NCBI RefSeq assembly: GCF_013085465.1
Contig: NZ_CP049838.1
Location: 186,001 to 250,000, forward strand
Direction of reading: 5' to 3'
DNA length: 64,000 nt
From: Streptomyces asoensis
GTDB taxonomy: Bacteria > Actinomycetota > Actinomycetes > Streptomycetales > Streptomycetaceae
The notes beneath the pieces were generated by a model that saw only the letters and a program-made list of their open reading frames with translations, did no database searches and had not been told where the DNA came from. Positions 23,843 to 32,487 of the stretch are shown in pieces. Within the stretch, counting starts at the first letter, position 1; each line of letters begins with the position of its first letter. The position numbers were made by a program, and so were the translations under genes.

Positions 23843-25474
23843 ATGGCGGAACACGACATCGGTCCCGGGCCCCTGCCCTCCTTCTCCGGGACCGGGACAC
23901 CTGTACGGAGCCGGGCTCGACACACCCCTCCACGACTCAGCCGGAGGGCGCGTACGAAGGCGGCGCTCCTCGCCGCCTGTCTGGGTGTCCTCGGTACGGT
24001 CGGGACCGCGCCGAGCAGCGCCCAGTCGACGCCCGCCGGCGGGCCGCCGCCGCGGCATCCGGCGCGCTTCGTGCCGGGCCCCTGCCCACAGACGCCCGAG
24101 CCCGTTCCCGGGCGGTGCGGGTTCCTGGAGGTCCCCGAGAACCGCGAGCGCCCCACGAGGCGGACCATCCGGCTGGCCGTCGCCATCATCCCGGCAGCGT
24201 CGAAGACGCGGGCCGCGGACCCCGTGGTGTTCATGGAGGGCGGTCCCGGCGGAGACGCGTTCGGAGCCATCCCCTTCCTGATCGACTCCGACGTGAACCG
24301 CGACCGCGATCTGATCGTCGTGGCCCAGCGCGGCGCCCTCCACTCACAGCCGAACCTCGCCTGCCCGGAGATGGACCGGTTCAACGCGACCGCCGTCGGC
24401 CTGCCCTACGACGCGCCGTCCACCGGACGAGGGCTGGTACGCGCGGCGAAGGCGTGCCGGGACCGTCTGACGGCCGAGGGGAACGACCTCACGGCCTACA
24501 ACACCACCGAGAACGCCGCGGACTTCGCCGCCCTCCGCAAGGCCCTGGGCATCAAGAAGTGGAACGTCTACGGCTACTCCTACGGCACCGACCTGGGCCT
24601 CACCTACCTGCGCCGGCACCCCCAGGGCATCCGCTCGCTGGCGATCGACTCGGTCGTGCCGCCACAGATCGTGAGCCTGCCGTGGGCCTGGGACAGCGCC
24701 CAGGAGGGGATCAACGCGATCTTCGCGGCATGTGCGGCCCAGCCCGCGTGCAGGTCCCGCTACCCCCACCTCTCCCGCACGCTCACGCAGCAGGTCCGGC
24801 GGCTGGAGGCGAACCCCCTGAGGCTGACCGTGCCGCCGCCCGGTGGCGGAACCCCGGTGAAGGTCGTCCTCGACGGGGGCACGCTGGTGAACCTGCTGGT
24901 CACCAACGGCCAACTGGTTCCCTCCGTCGACGTCCCCGCGGCGCTCTACGAACTCGCCGCCGGCAATCCGGAGCGCCTCGCGCGGGCCCAGGCCGCCGGC
25001 GCGACGCCCGCCATCGGCGAGTTCGCCCACGGGCTGACACACTCGGTGGCCTGCGCCGAGTGGGTCCCGGGCTTCTCGAAGCGCGACGTGCTCGAGGCGG
25101 GTCGCCGGGCCTTCCCCGGATGGCCGGACTCGGTGCTGGCCCACGCACCGCAGCTGCCCTTCGAGCACGACCTGTGCCGCGTCTGGAACGTCCCGGACCG
25201 CACCGCGGTCCAGCGGGTGGCCACCCGCAGCAAGGTGCCCGCGCTCATCATCACCGGAACCTTCGACGCCAAGACCGGGGCGAGCTGGGGGCCGTTCACC
25301 GGCCGTACGCTGCCCCGCTCGACCGCGGTGGTGATTCCCGGAATCACCCACTGGGTGGTGCCGCAGAACCCCTGCGCCGCGTCGGTCCTGCGCTCCTTCC
25401 TGGCGCGGCCGACCGCGCCCGACACCGGCTGCGTGCCGGGAGTCCGACCCAAACCGTTCACCATCGTCCCCTGA
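23843..25474 (+). CDS. Secreted alpha/beta hydrolase, TAP-like (tripeptidyl aminopeptidase type)
   Basis: Start ATG 23843 gives 543 residues with a long basic leader and signal (TKAALLAACLGVLGTVGTAP). The fold shows the oxyanion motif EGGPGGDAFG, the nucleophile elbow NVYGYSYGTDLGLTY (Ser246), and a C-terminal TAP-like domain with the acid in TGTFDAKTG and the His in PGITHWVVPQNPC. These are the marks of the S33 tripeptidyl aminopeptidase/SlpD-E family of Streptomyces, which act outside the cell on peptides. Cys pairs (GPCPQTPEPVPGRCGF, CAAQPACRSRY) fit a secreted protein. A paralogue follows 14 bp downstream. The ribosome site is weak. Confidence 0.85.
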   Translation: MAEHDIGPGPLPSFSGTGTPVRSRARHTPPRLSRRARTKAALLAACLGVLGTVGTAPSSAQSTPAGGPPPRHPARFVPGPCPQTPEPVPGRCGFLEVPENRERPTRRTIRLAVAIIPAASKTRAADPVVFMEGGPGGDAFGAIPFLIDSDVNRDRDLIVVAQRGALHSQPNLACPEMDRFNATAVGLPYDAPSTGRGLVRAAKACRDRLTAEGNDLTAYNTTENAADFAALRKALGIKKWNVYGYSYGTDLGLTYLRRHPQGIRSLAIDSVVPPQIVSLPWAWDSAQEGINAIFAACAAQPACRSRYPHLSRTLTQQVRRLEANPLRLTVPPPGGGTPVKVVLDGGTLVNLLVTNGQLVPSVDVPAALYELAAGNPERLARAQAAGATPAIGEFAHGLTHSVACAEWVPGFSKRDVLEAGRRAFPGWPDSVLAHAPQLPFEHDLCRVWNVPDRTAVQRVATRSKVPALIITGTFDAKTGASWGPFTGRTLPRSTAVVIPGITHWVVPQNPCAASVLRSFLARPTAPDTGCVPGVRPKPFTIVP

Positions 25475-25488
25475 CCGGAGTACGCACG

Positions 25489-27114
25489 ATGTCCCCTGGT
25501 ACGACCCTCAGCCGGCGCCCCGCTCGACGGCTCCCGGCAACGCTGGCCGGAGCCACGGTCGGCGCCCTCGTCGTCGGCCTCGCCGCGATGCCCGCACAGG
25601 CCGAGTCCGGCACCGACGGCCCGATCGGCACGGTCGCCCGTACGGTGGGCGACGCCCACTTCGAACCGGGCCCCTGCCCCAGGACGGCGGACCCGATCCC
25701 CGATCTCGCGCGCGCCCGCTGCGGCACCCTCACCGTGCCCGAGAAGCGTTCCAAGGCCACCGGGCCCAAGGAGCCCAAGGGGTACGGGGGCGACGACGGA
25801 CGCGAGATCACCCTCGCTGTCGCGATCATGCCCGCGGAGAGCAGCAGACCCGCGCCCGACCCGATCGTGTGGCTCGCCGGCGGCCCCGGCGACGACGCGG
25901 TCTCCGAGATCCCGATGGCGCTCGCCGGCAACCTGAACCGTGACCGCGACGTGATCTTCATGTCCCAGCGCGGCACCTACTCGGCCGACCCGGAGCTCAC
26001 CTGCCCGAACATCGACCGGTTCAACGCCCGCGCCCTCGGCCTCGTCTCCAACGCGCCGTCCACCGGGCGCCTGCACGTCGAGGCGACCCGGGCCTGCCGC
26101 GAGCGCGTGGACGCCCAGGGCGCCGATCGCAGCACCTACAACGACATCGAGAGCTCGGCCGACTACGACGCCCTGCGCAAGACGCTGGGTGTCAAGAAGT
26201 GGAACGTCTTCGGGATCTCCTACGGCACCCACCTGGCGCTCAACTACATGCGCCTGCACCCGAAGGGCATCCGCTCGGTCGGCATCGACGGCATCCTGCC
26301 GCCGTCCATCGCCGGCGGGGCCGTGACCTGGAAGGCCGCACGAGAGGGTTTCGACGGCCTGTTCAAAGCCTGCGAGGAGCAGCCCGCCTGCAACACCCGC
26401 TACCCGAACCTGAAGGCCACCTTCCTCCGCCTCGTCAGTGAGCTGGAGGCCGACCCGATCACCACCACCGTCACGGTCCCGGTCCACCCGGAGCCGGTGA
26501 AGGTCGTGCTGGACGGGGGCAACCTGGTCACCTGGCTGACCTCGGCCACCCACGTGGCGGCCGGGGTGCCGCGTTCCATCGACGAACTGGCCCACGGCAA
26601 CCCGCAGCGGATCGCCGAGCAGCTCGCGGGCGGCAAGTACAGCCCGCAGGCCATCGGCAGGGTCGCCCACGGGCTGGTCTACGGCGTCTTCTGCCGCCAG
26701 TGGACCCCGTACGAGAGCCGGGCCGACATCATCCGGGGCGGGCGCCGCGCGTTCCCGTCGTTCCCCCGATCGATGCTGGCCAACGCCCCGCAACTCGCCT
26801 GGCTCCACGACGACTGCCGTGCCTGGGACGTCCCCCCGGCGCCCCCGTCGGTCCGGGACGTGACCCGCAGCGACATCCCGACCCTCGCCCTGTCCGGCGG
26901 GTTCGACGCCCAGACGGCGCCGAGCAACGGGGCGTACGTCGCCCGTACGCTGAGTCGCTCCACCGCCGTCACGGTCCCCTACGTCGCCCACGTGGTGTTC
27001 GCCGACTCGCGGTGCGCGCAGACGATCACCACGTCGTTCTTCGCCCGTCCGACCGCGCCGGACACCAGCTGTCTCGCGGGACTCCAGCCGCCGCAGTTCG
27101 AGATCGCACCGTAA
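25489..27114 (+). CDS. Secreted alpha/beta hydrolase, TAP-like (tandem paralogue)
   Basis: ATG 25489 follows CCGGAG by 8 nt. The 541 residues begin with a signal peptide (LPATLAGATVGALVVGLAAM, cleavage near AQA). They run parallel to the upstream protein: AGGPGDDAVSEIP, VFGISYGTHLALNYM (Ser244), CEEQPACNTRYPNL, SGGFDAQTAPSNG and PYVAHVVFADSRC supply oxyanion hole, nucleophile, acid and His. It lies 14 bp after the first gene, so the pair is an operon created by tandem duplication. The two have diverged considerably. Peptidase or esterase activity outside the cell is expected. Confidence 0.85.
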   Translation: MSPGTTLSRRPARRLPATLAGATVGALVVGLAAMPAQAESGTDGPIGTVARTVGDAHFEPGPCPRTADPIPDLARARCGTLTVPEKRSKATGPKEPKGYGGDDGREITLAVAIMPAESSRPAPDPIVWLAGGPGDDAVSEIPMALAGNLNRDRDVIFMSQRGTYSADPELTCPNIDRFNARALGLVSNAPSTGRLHVEATRACRERVDAQGADRSTYNDIESSADYDALRKTLGVKKWNVFGISYGTHLALNYMRLHPKGIRSVGIDGILPPSIAGGAVTWKAAREGFDGLFKACEEQPACNTRYPNLKATFLRLVSELEADPITTTVTVPVHPEPVKVVLDGGNLVTWLTSATHVAAGVPRSIDELAHGNPQRIAEQLAGGKYSPQAIGRVAHGLVYGVFCRQWTPYESRADIIRGGRRAFPSFPRSMLANAPQLAWLHDDCRAWDVPPAPPSVRDVTRSDIPTLALSGGFDAQTAPSNGAYVARTLSRSTAVTVPYVAHVVFADSRCAQTITTSFFARPTAPDTSCLAGLQPPQFEIAP

Positions 27115-27322
27115 GGCGCTTGCCGACCACCGCCACCCACGGTGCCGGAACCGCCGGGGCCCGCATCCTCCATGGTGGTGGATGCGGGCCCCGACGGATT
27201 CGAGCGGTTGTGGAACGAGAGTTTCGACCGACTGGAGGACCGTCCGGGCCGACCCGCCCCCTCCCACCCGACGCGACACCTACGTGCAGGACCTCGAGCA
27301 GACACGGCAGGAGGAACGACCG

Positions 27323-27589
27323 ATGGCAGCAAGGCAGGAAACGCGGGCGGAGCCGGCGACGGCCGACCCGCGGCAGCCGGTGTTCGAGGCGTTCACCGAG
27401 GTCCGGCACCTGTCGCGGTGGTGGGGTCCGGAGGGGTTCACCACCACCACGCGGTCCTTCGAGTTCAGCGCGGGCGGGGAGTGGGACTTCGTACTGCACG
27501 GGCCGGACGGGACCGAGTGCTCCGAATGGATCGTGAGCAGCCTGGCGGCCTACGTCACCGACCTCGCGCGGAAGGGAGTTGAGGACTGA
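27323..27589 (+). CDS. SRPBCC (AHSA1-like) protein with internal deletion
   Basis: ATG 27323 has a strong ribosome site (GGCAGGAGG). The 88 residues contain RQPVFEAFTEVRHLSRWWGP and EGFTTTTRSFEFSAGGEWDF, then VLHGPDGTE, the first half of an AHSA1-type START-like domain. The sequence then jumps to CSEWIVSSLAAYVTDLARKG, which corresponds to the last helix. The family is normally 140-160 residues, so about 60 central residues that line the ligand pocket are missing. The stop overlaps the next start as TGATG, so it is coupled to the DHFR-like gene. It may no longer fold. Confidence 0.65.
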   Translation: MAARQETRAEPATADPRQPVFEAFTEVRHLSRWWGPEGFTTTTRSFEFSAGGEWDFVLHGPDGTECSEWIVSSLAAYVTDLARKGVED

Positions 27590-28257
27590 TGGCCGCAAAG
27601 GTGTTCTTCAGCGTGACGATGTCGCTGGACGGCTTCATCGCGCCCGAGTCCGTGCCCGTTGAAGACGAGCTCTTCGCACCCGATAAGCAGGACGACCCGG
27701 ACGTTCAGCGCTGGATGGCGCAATGGGCGCAGCTGCAACAGTGGCTGTTCCCGCTGCGGTTCCTCCGGGAGAACCTGAAGCTGGGCGAGGGCGGCGAGGA
27801 GGGCCGCGACAACGACGTCGCGCGGGAGACGTTCGAGCGCACCGGCGCGAGCGTCATGGGCAAGCGCATGTTCGACCTCGGCGAGCAGGCATGGCCGGAG
27901 GAGGCGCCCTTCCACACCCCGGTCTTCGTCGTGACGCACACCGAGCGTGACCCGTGGGAGCGGCCCGGCGGCACCACGTTCCACTTCGTCAACGACGGCA
28001 TCGAGCACGCCCTCGACCAGGCCCGCGAGGCCGCCGGCGACCGCGACGTCCGCATCGCCGGCGGCGGCGCGACGATCCTGGAGCACCTGAACGCCGGCCT
28101 GGTCGACGAGTTCTCGATCACGCTGTCACCGGTGCTTTTCGGCGCCGGCACCCGCCTGTTCGACGGCGTGGACGCGTCCAGGGTCGCGCTGGAGCAGGTC
28201 CGTTCGGAGCCGTCGTCGCGGGTGACGCACCTGACCTACGCCGTGCACCCACGCTAG
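27589..28257 (+). CDS. Dihydrofolate reductase-family protein (RibD C-terminal type)
   Basis: The 222-residue product starts MAAKVFFSVTMSLDGFIAPE. It continues ERTGASVMGKRMFDLGEQAW, PVFVVTHTERDPWERPGGTT and DVRIAGGGATILEHLNAGLV, and ends EFSITLSPVLFGAGTRLFDG. This is the ordered pattern of the RibD-C/DHFR-like fold binding NADPH. Members reduce pyrimidine or pterin-like substrates, but most stand-alone copies in Streptomyces have no assigned role. It starts inside the stop of the truncated SRPBCC gene, a pairing that recurs in actinobacteria. The gene looks complete. Confidence 0.85.
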   Translation: MAAKVFFSVTMSLDGFIAPESVPVEDELFAPDKQDDPDVQRWMAQWAQLQQWLFPLRFLRENLKLGEGGEEGRDNDVARETFERTGASVMGKRMFDLGEQAWPEEAPFHTPVFVVTHTERDPWERPGGTTFHFVNDGIEHALDQAREAAGDRDVRIAGGGATILEHLNAGLVDEFSITLSPVLFGAGTRLFDGVDASRVALEQVRSEPSSRVTHLTYAVHPR

Positions 28258-28387
28258 CCGCGCCACCACTCCACCCTGGCGACCCGAGCACCCATGGTGC
28301 GGACTGCGCCGCCCAAGCACTGCGAAGCCCGGCAGGGTATGCCCCCCGCACGACATCCCAGGTATGACGCAGGTCACATTAGCCGAG

Positions 28388-28414
28388 TGTCACGCCCTGG
28401 CGAGCCGGTCTGTC
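28388..28414 (+). promoter_or_regulatory. Putative ECF41 promoter (TGTCACG-N16-TGTC)
   Basis: TGTCACG at 28388-28394 is followed after 16 bp by TGTC at 28411-28414. As I recall, the ECF41 consensus is TGTCACA at -35 and CGTC at -10 with similar spacing. It lies 60 bp before the epimerase start, in front of the operon that encodes the ECF41 factor itself. Confidence 0.55.
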
Positions 28415-28473
28415 CCATGGACGTCATCGGGACGAGGGAAGCCCGGAACAGCAAGACGACAGGAGTCACGGCG

Positions 28474-29418
28474 ATGAGGGTTCTGCTGGCGGGTGCGAGC
28501 GGCGTGCTGGGCCGGAAGATCGTGCGGGAGCTGACTGCGGCCGGGCACGAGGTGGCCGGTCTGGGGCGGGGTGCGGAGAACACCCTGCGCGCCGATCTGC
28601 TCGACCGTGAGGCGGTGCTGCGCGCCGTCGACGGGCACGGCTTCGATGGTGTTGTGCACGCAGCGACCGCTCTGCAAGGCAAGTCGCTGATGCGTCACCA
28701 GGACATGGAGCCCACCAATCTCCTGCGCACCGAGGGCACCGCCAACCTGCTCGCGGCGGCGCGGGAGACCGGCGCGCGGCGGTTCGTGGCCGAATCGATG
28801 GTGTTCGGCTACGGCTACGGGGACCACGGCGACGCGAAGCTGACCGAGGCAGACGCCCGGTTCGGTCCACGGGACGCCAATCCGTGGCTGGAGCGGCACG
28901 TCGGCGCGATGCGGACCAAGGAGGAGCTGGCGTTCGGCGCGGACGGAATCGAGGCGGTGAGCCTTCGGTTCGGCCTGTTCTACGGCGCCGGGGCCACCGA
29001 CACCACCGTCCTGCCCATGCTGCGCCGGCGCGCGCTGCCGGTGGTGCCGGACAAGGGCCGGGCGCTGGCCTGGGTGGACGTCGACGACGCGGCGCGCGCT
29101 GTCCTCCTCGCACTGACCGTCTCCGGTGCGGCCGGCCAGGCGTACAACATCGCGGACGACGCCCCGCTCGGCTTCGGCTCACATGTCCGTGCGGTCGCCC
29201 AGGCCTTCGGCGCCCCGGCCCCGCTGACCGTGCCGCTCTGGCTGCTCAAGCCCGCGCCGCTGGCGCACACCATCATGTCGAGCAATCTGCGGCTGGCGAA
29301 CGACAAGGCCCGGCGCGAGCTCGGCTGGGCCCCCACCCACGCCGGGTGTGCCACCGGGCTGCAAGCTCTCGCCGACCATCTGGCCCTTGCCGAAGCGGCC
29401 GGGCCACTGGCAGCCTGA
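28474..29418 (+). CDS. NAD-dependent epimerase/dehydratase-family protein
   Basis: ATG 28474 follows CAGGAGTCACGGCG. The 314-residue protein opens with the Rossmann motif MRVLLAGASGVLGRKIVREL. It continues VVHAATALQGKSLM, AARETGARRFVAESMVFGYG, a distal SLRFGLFYGAGAT and WVDVDDAARAVLLALT. These are extended short-chain dehydrogenase features. The usual YxxxK is replaced around ESMVFGYGYGDHGD, so catalysis may be atypical. It lies 6 bp upstream of an ECF41 sigma gene. ECF41 factors are known to be neighbours of carboxymuconolactone decarboxylase, oxidoreductase or epimerase genes, and this pair fits that rule. It is probably a target of the sigma factor. Confidence 0.85.
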   Translation: MRVLLAGASGVLGRKIVRELTAAGHEVAGLGRGAENTLRADLLDREAVLRAVDGHGFDGVVHAATALQGKSLMRHQDMEPTNLLRTEGTANLLAAARETGARRFVAESMVFGYGYGDHGDAKLTEADARFGPRDANPWLERHVGAMRTKEELAFGADGIEAVSLRFGLFYGAGATDTTVLPMLRRRALPVVPDKGRALAWVDVDDAARAVLLALTVSGAAGQAYNIADDAPLGFGSHVRAVAQAFGAPAPLTVPLWLLKPAPLAHTIMSSNLRLANDKARRELGWAPTHAGCATGLQALADHLALAEAAGPLAA

Positions 29419-29424
29419 CGCATC

Positions 29425-30318
29425 ATGATCGAATCGAAGCCCGATCGCCCTGACACCCAGCCCGACCCCTTCACCGAGCACCGTCGGCTGCTGTTCGCCA
29501 CCGCCTACCGAATGCTGGGCAGCGTCGCCGACGCCGAGGACCTCCTACAGGACGCCTGGCTCACCTGGTCCGGGGTCGACCGGTCGCAGGTCGGCAACCC
29601 GCGGGCCTACCTGGTTCGTGCGGTCACCAACCTCGCCATCAACCGCCTGACCTCCGCCCGGGCCACCCGCGAGTCCTATGTCGGCCCGTGGCTGCCGGAG
29701 CCCTGGCTCACCACCCCCGACATCGCTGAGGAGGCAGAATTGGCCGACAGCGTCTCCATGGCAATGCTGGTGGTCCTTGAAACCCTCGGCCCGGTCGAAC
29801 GGGCCGTCTTCCTGCTGCGCGAGGTCTTCGGCTACTCACACGCCGAGATCGCCCAGACGCTCGACCGGCCGGAAGCGACAATCCGTCAGATCGCCCACCG
29901 CGCCCGCTCACACGTCCAGGCCCGCCGCTCGCGCTTCGACACCGACGCGGCCGCACGGCAGCAGGTGACCGAACGCTTCATGGCTGCCTGCGCGGGCGGC
30001 GACCTCAACGCCGTCATGGCGCTGCTCGCCCCCGACGTCGCCGCCTGGTCCGACGGCGGCGGCAAGGTCACCGCAGCTCTTCGCCCCCTGCACGGGCCTG
30101 ATGCGGTGGCCCGTTGGATGCTGGGCGTGCTCGCCAAGCCCAGACTCCACGGCGTGGCCATGGAGTCCGCCGACATCAACGGCGAGCAGTCCGTCCTGTT
30201 CACTCTGCACGGCCAGCCCATCGGCACGCTCTGCTTCGACCTGGTCGACGGACGCCTCCAGCATCTCCGCCTCCAGGCCAATCCCGACAAGCTCGGCGGC
30301 CTCACCCCCCGCCCGTGA
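29425..30318 (+). CDS. sigJ: ECF41-type RNA polymerase sigma factor (SigJ family)
   Basis: The 297-residue protein has sigma region 2 (EHRRLLFATAYRMLGSVADA, EDLLQDAWLTWSG), then NPRAYLVRAVTNLAINRLTS. The linker contains YVGPWLPEPWL. Region 4 reads LETLGPVERAVFLLREVFGY and SHAEIAQTLDRPEATIRQIA. The C-terminal 110 residues are a SnoaL-like domain carrying the ECF41 marks DGGGKV and, at the end, NPDKL. This fused domain replaces an anti-sigma factor and tunes activity. It follows the epimerase gene by 6 bp, and the operon has a TGTCACG-N16-TGTC promoter, suggesting autoregulation. Confidence 0.88.
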   Translation: MIESKPDRPDTQPDPFTEHRRLLFATAYRMLGSVADAEDLLQDAWLTWSGVDRSQVGNPRAYLVRAVTNLAINRLTSARATRESYVGPWLPEPWLTTPDIAEEAELADSVSMAMLVVLETLGPVERAVFLLREVFGYSHAEIAQTLDRPEATIRQIAHRARSHVQARRSRFDTDAAARQQVTERFMAACAGGDLNAVMALLAPDVAAWSDGGGKVTAALRPLHGPDAVARWMLGVLAKPRLHGVAMESADINGEQSVLFTLHGQPIGTLCFDLVDGRLQHLRLQANPDKLGGLTPRP

Positions 30319-30418
30319 CACCGCCCCGCAAAAGGCCGCCGAGACGCGGGGCCGCACCGTGAAACTGCGCAGCGCCAGTGACACCCGCAGTTCCAGCGGT
30401 GCGGTTCGGAAGGCCAGG

Positions 30419-30500
30419 GGGTGACCAGCAAGGTCCATCTGCTGTCCGACGACCCGGGGGCCCGCCCCTGCACCACACGACTGCCGATCACGGGCGGATG
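30419..30500 (+). pseudogene. Short transposase remnant (IS5-like)
   Basis: The phrase GVTSKVHLLSDDPGARPCTT followed soon by a stop resembles the segment after the first DDE aspartate of IS5-family transposases (G-L-T/S-T/S-K-[VI]-H-L-x-x-D). Nothing else of the element remains. It does not derive from the copies at 61.8 kb, whose equivalent reads GLSTKVHLASDSHARP. Confidence 0.4.
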
Positions 30501-30544
30501 ACATCGCCTCCCACGAGTGATTGCCGAGCGGCGGCGGACCAGGC

Positions 30545-32155
30545 TCAGGGGCGTCCCGCGGCGTCGGGGCTGCGTGCGTCACGGCGCGTGGTTCCCGTCC
30601 CTTGGTGCCAGGGTTCTCGCGGGGCCTCGGAACGGGTGCGGCCGATGAGACCGAGCAGGAAGCCCGCGGTGATGGTGATCAGCCCCGGGGTCTGGAGCGG
30701 GAACCAGTGGAAGTCGCGGTCGGGGAAGAGCGCGATGGGCGTGCCCGAGACGGCGGGGGACCCTGCCAGGAGCAGTGCGATCAGCGGCAGGGTCCCGTAG
30801 ACGGTCCAGCGCGCCCCGGTGGCGGTGTGCCCCGGCAGGAAGAGCGCGTACAGCAGGACCGGAGCGAGCACCGAGGCCGCGACGGTGAACGACAGCGAGA
30901 TCAGTGTCAGTCGGCCGCGGTCCTGGACGATCACGGCCAGCACGACGGCGGCGGCTCCGACCAGGACGATGCCGATCCGGGCCCGGCGGATCTCGCCGCC
31001 GGGCGAGCGGCGCGCCGTTCCGTGGACCGGCCGGCCGCCGAAGTCGCGGACGAGGCTGGAGGCGGCCGCCAGGGTGATACCGGCGACGGCCGCGAGTGTG
31101 GTCACGAAGACGGCACAGGCGACGGCCGCGAACACCATGCTGTGCCGGACTCCCCCGGCGACCGGGTCGAGCGCGCCCGTCAGCATCAGCAGCGCGGTCG
31201 CGCCCCCGGGGTCGGCGGCCCGCAGCAGGTCCCGGCCGATCAGGGCGCAGGCGCCGAGTCCGGCCACCACCACCGCGGCGCACACCACCGTGACGGGGCC
31301 CACGGCCCAGCCGACGGCACGGCGAGCGGTACGGGCGTCGCGCAGCGGGTGCAGCCGCATGGTGAGGTGCGGCAGACAGGCGGCGCCGAGCAGGAGGGTG
31401 GTCTCGAAGCTGATCAGGTCGAGGCGCCCGGCGAAGGAGTGGCCGAAGTGCAGTCCGGGGCGCGCGTAGTCGGCGCCCGCCTCGGAGCGGTCCCGGGCGG
31501 CGTGGAAGAGGCCCGCCGGTGACCATCCGTACCGGGCCAGGACGAGCCCGGCCACCAGCAGCACCGCGGTCAGCACGACACCGACCTTGAGGACCTGTAC
31601 GTAACCGATGCCGCGCATCCCGCCGAAGGCGGCGTAACAGACCATCAGCGTCCCGGCAGCGATGGTGCAGCCGGTGAGCGCGCCGTCGGGGAGGCCGAAC
31701 ATGGCCACCATGATGTGGCCCGCGGTGGAGAGCTGCACCAGGAGCAGCGGGGTGAGGACGACGAGGGTGGCGACGCCGAGAGCGCGGCGTACGGAGGGGT
31801 CACCGAGCCGGTCGGCGAAGAAGTCCCCCAGGGTGAACACGCCGCCGCGGCGCAGGGGTTCGGCCAGGATCCGCATGACCAGGTAGAGCGAGACGACGGT
31901 GGCGAAGGCGAAGAGCATGCCGTCGGCGCCGTCGAGGGCGACCGAGCCCGTGGTGCTGAGCAGGGTGGCCGCGGAGATGTAGTCGCCGGCGATGGCGAGT
32001 CCGCTGCCGACCGGGCCGAATGCGGCGCTGCCACCCGCGTAGAAGTGCTCGGGGTCGTCCAGGTCGGCCGCCGCCAGCCCACACATCAGCAGGGACACCG
32101 CGACGAAGACGAGGAAGACCACGACGGCGAGCGAATGTCCGTCGCCGGTGCTCAT
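30545..32155 (-). CDS. Sodium:solute symporter (SSS family, cation/acetate type)
   Basis: The 536-residue protein has about 13 hydrophobic segments from VVVFLVFVAVSLLMCGLAAA to LITITAGFLLGLIG. SSS signatures are GLAIAGDYISAATLLSTTG near helix 2, GGVFTLGDFFADRLGDP, CYAAFGGMRGIGYVQVLKVG and LLLGAACLPHLTMRLHPLRD. These match the actP-like cation/acetate symporters that import small carboxylates with Na+ or H+. Acetate permeases are usually preceded by a small DUF485 membrane protein; here only a Pro/Ala-rich short frame overlaps the start. Substrate is inferred, not shown. The gene looks intact. Confidence 0.85.
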   Translation of the reverse strand: MSTGDGHSLAVVVFLVFVAVSLLMCGLAAADLDDPEHFYAGGSAAFGPVGSGLAIAGDYISAATLLSTTGSVALDGADGMLFAFATVVSLYLVMRILAEPLRRGGVFTLGDFFADRLGDPSVRRALGVATLVVLTPLLLVQLSTAGHIMVAMFGLPDGALTGCTIAAGTLMVCYAAFGGMRGIGYVQVLKVGVVLTAVLLVAGLVLARYGWSPAGLFHAARDRSEAGADYARPGLHFGHSFAGRLDLISFETTLLLGAACLPHLTMRLHPLRDARTARRAVGWAVGPVTVVCAAVVVAGLGACALIGRDLLRAADPGGATALLMLTGALDPVAGGVRHSMVFAAVACAVFVTTLAAVAGITLAAASSLVRDFGGRPVHGTARRSPGGEIRRARIGIVLVGAAAVVLAVIVQDRGRLTLISLSFTVAASVLAPVLLYALFLPGHTATGARWTVYGTLPLIALLLAGSPAVSGTPIALFPDRDFHWFPLQTPGLITITAGFLLGLIGRTRSEAPREPWHQGTGTTRRDARSPDAAGRP

Positions 32156-32298
32156 GCTCGGCGCTCCGGTGCCGTTGCCGCGTACGAAGTCGTCGAAGCG
32201 GACGGGGCTTTAGGCGCGGACGGGTCCTTCGGTGCGGATGGGTCCTTCGGTGCGTACGGGCCTGGCGGTGGAGGGGATGCGGAAGACATGCCGGTCAT
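32152..32298 (-). CDS. Possible short Pro/Ala/Ser-rich coupled peptide
   Basis: A 48-residue frame (MTGMSSASPPPPGPYAPKDP, then repeated SAPKDP/SAPKAP units) ends with TGA overlapping the ATG of the symporter gene (ATGA). No ribosome site precedes it. The position is that of the DUF485 gene in other symporter operons, but the sequence is not membrane-like. It may be a leader peptide for coupling or chance. Confidence 0.25.
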   Translation of the reverse strand: MTGMSSASPPPPGPYAPKDPSAPKDPSAPKAPSASTTSYAATAPERRA

Positions 32299-32487
32299 GC
32301 CATCAGCCGGCCGGGGCCGCGTACAGCGGGCGGGGCACGCGGGAGGCGGTGGCACAGCGGGGTCGCGGCGGGGATGTGCGGTGGCACAGGCTCGCGTCGA
32401 CAGCCCTCCCCCGCATCCGCACGCGGCCGCGTTCACGGCCGACTTCCGCACGTGGCCGGTCAGGGCACGGCCGCGGTTCCGGCTTGG

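Noticed and set aside
24946..27279. A 777-codon minus-strand open frame opposite the two TAP-like hydrolases
   Set aside because: Its composition is that of an antisense shadow; both plus-strand hydrolases have complete motifs and signal peptides.
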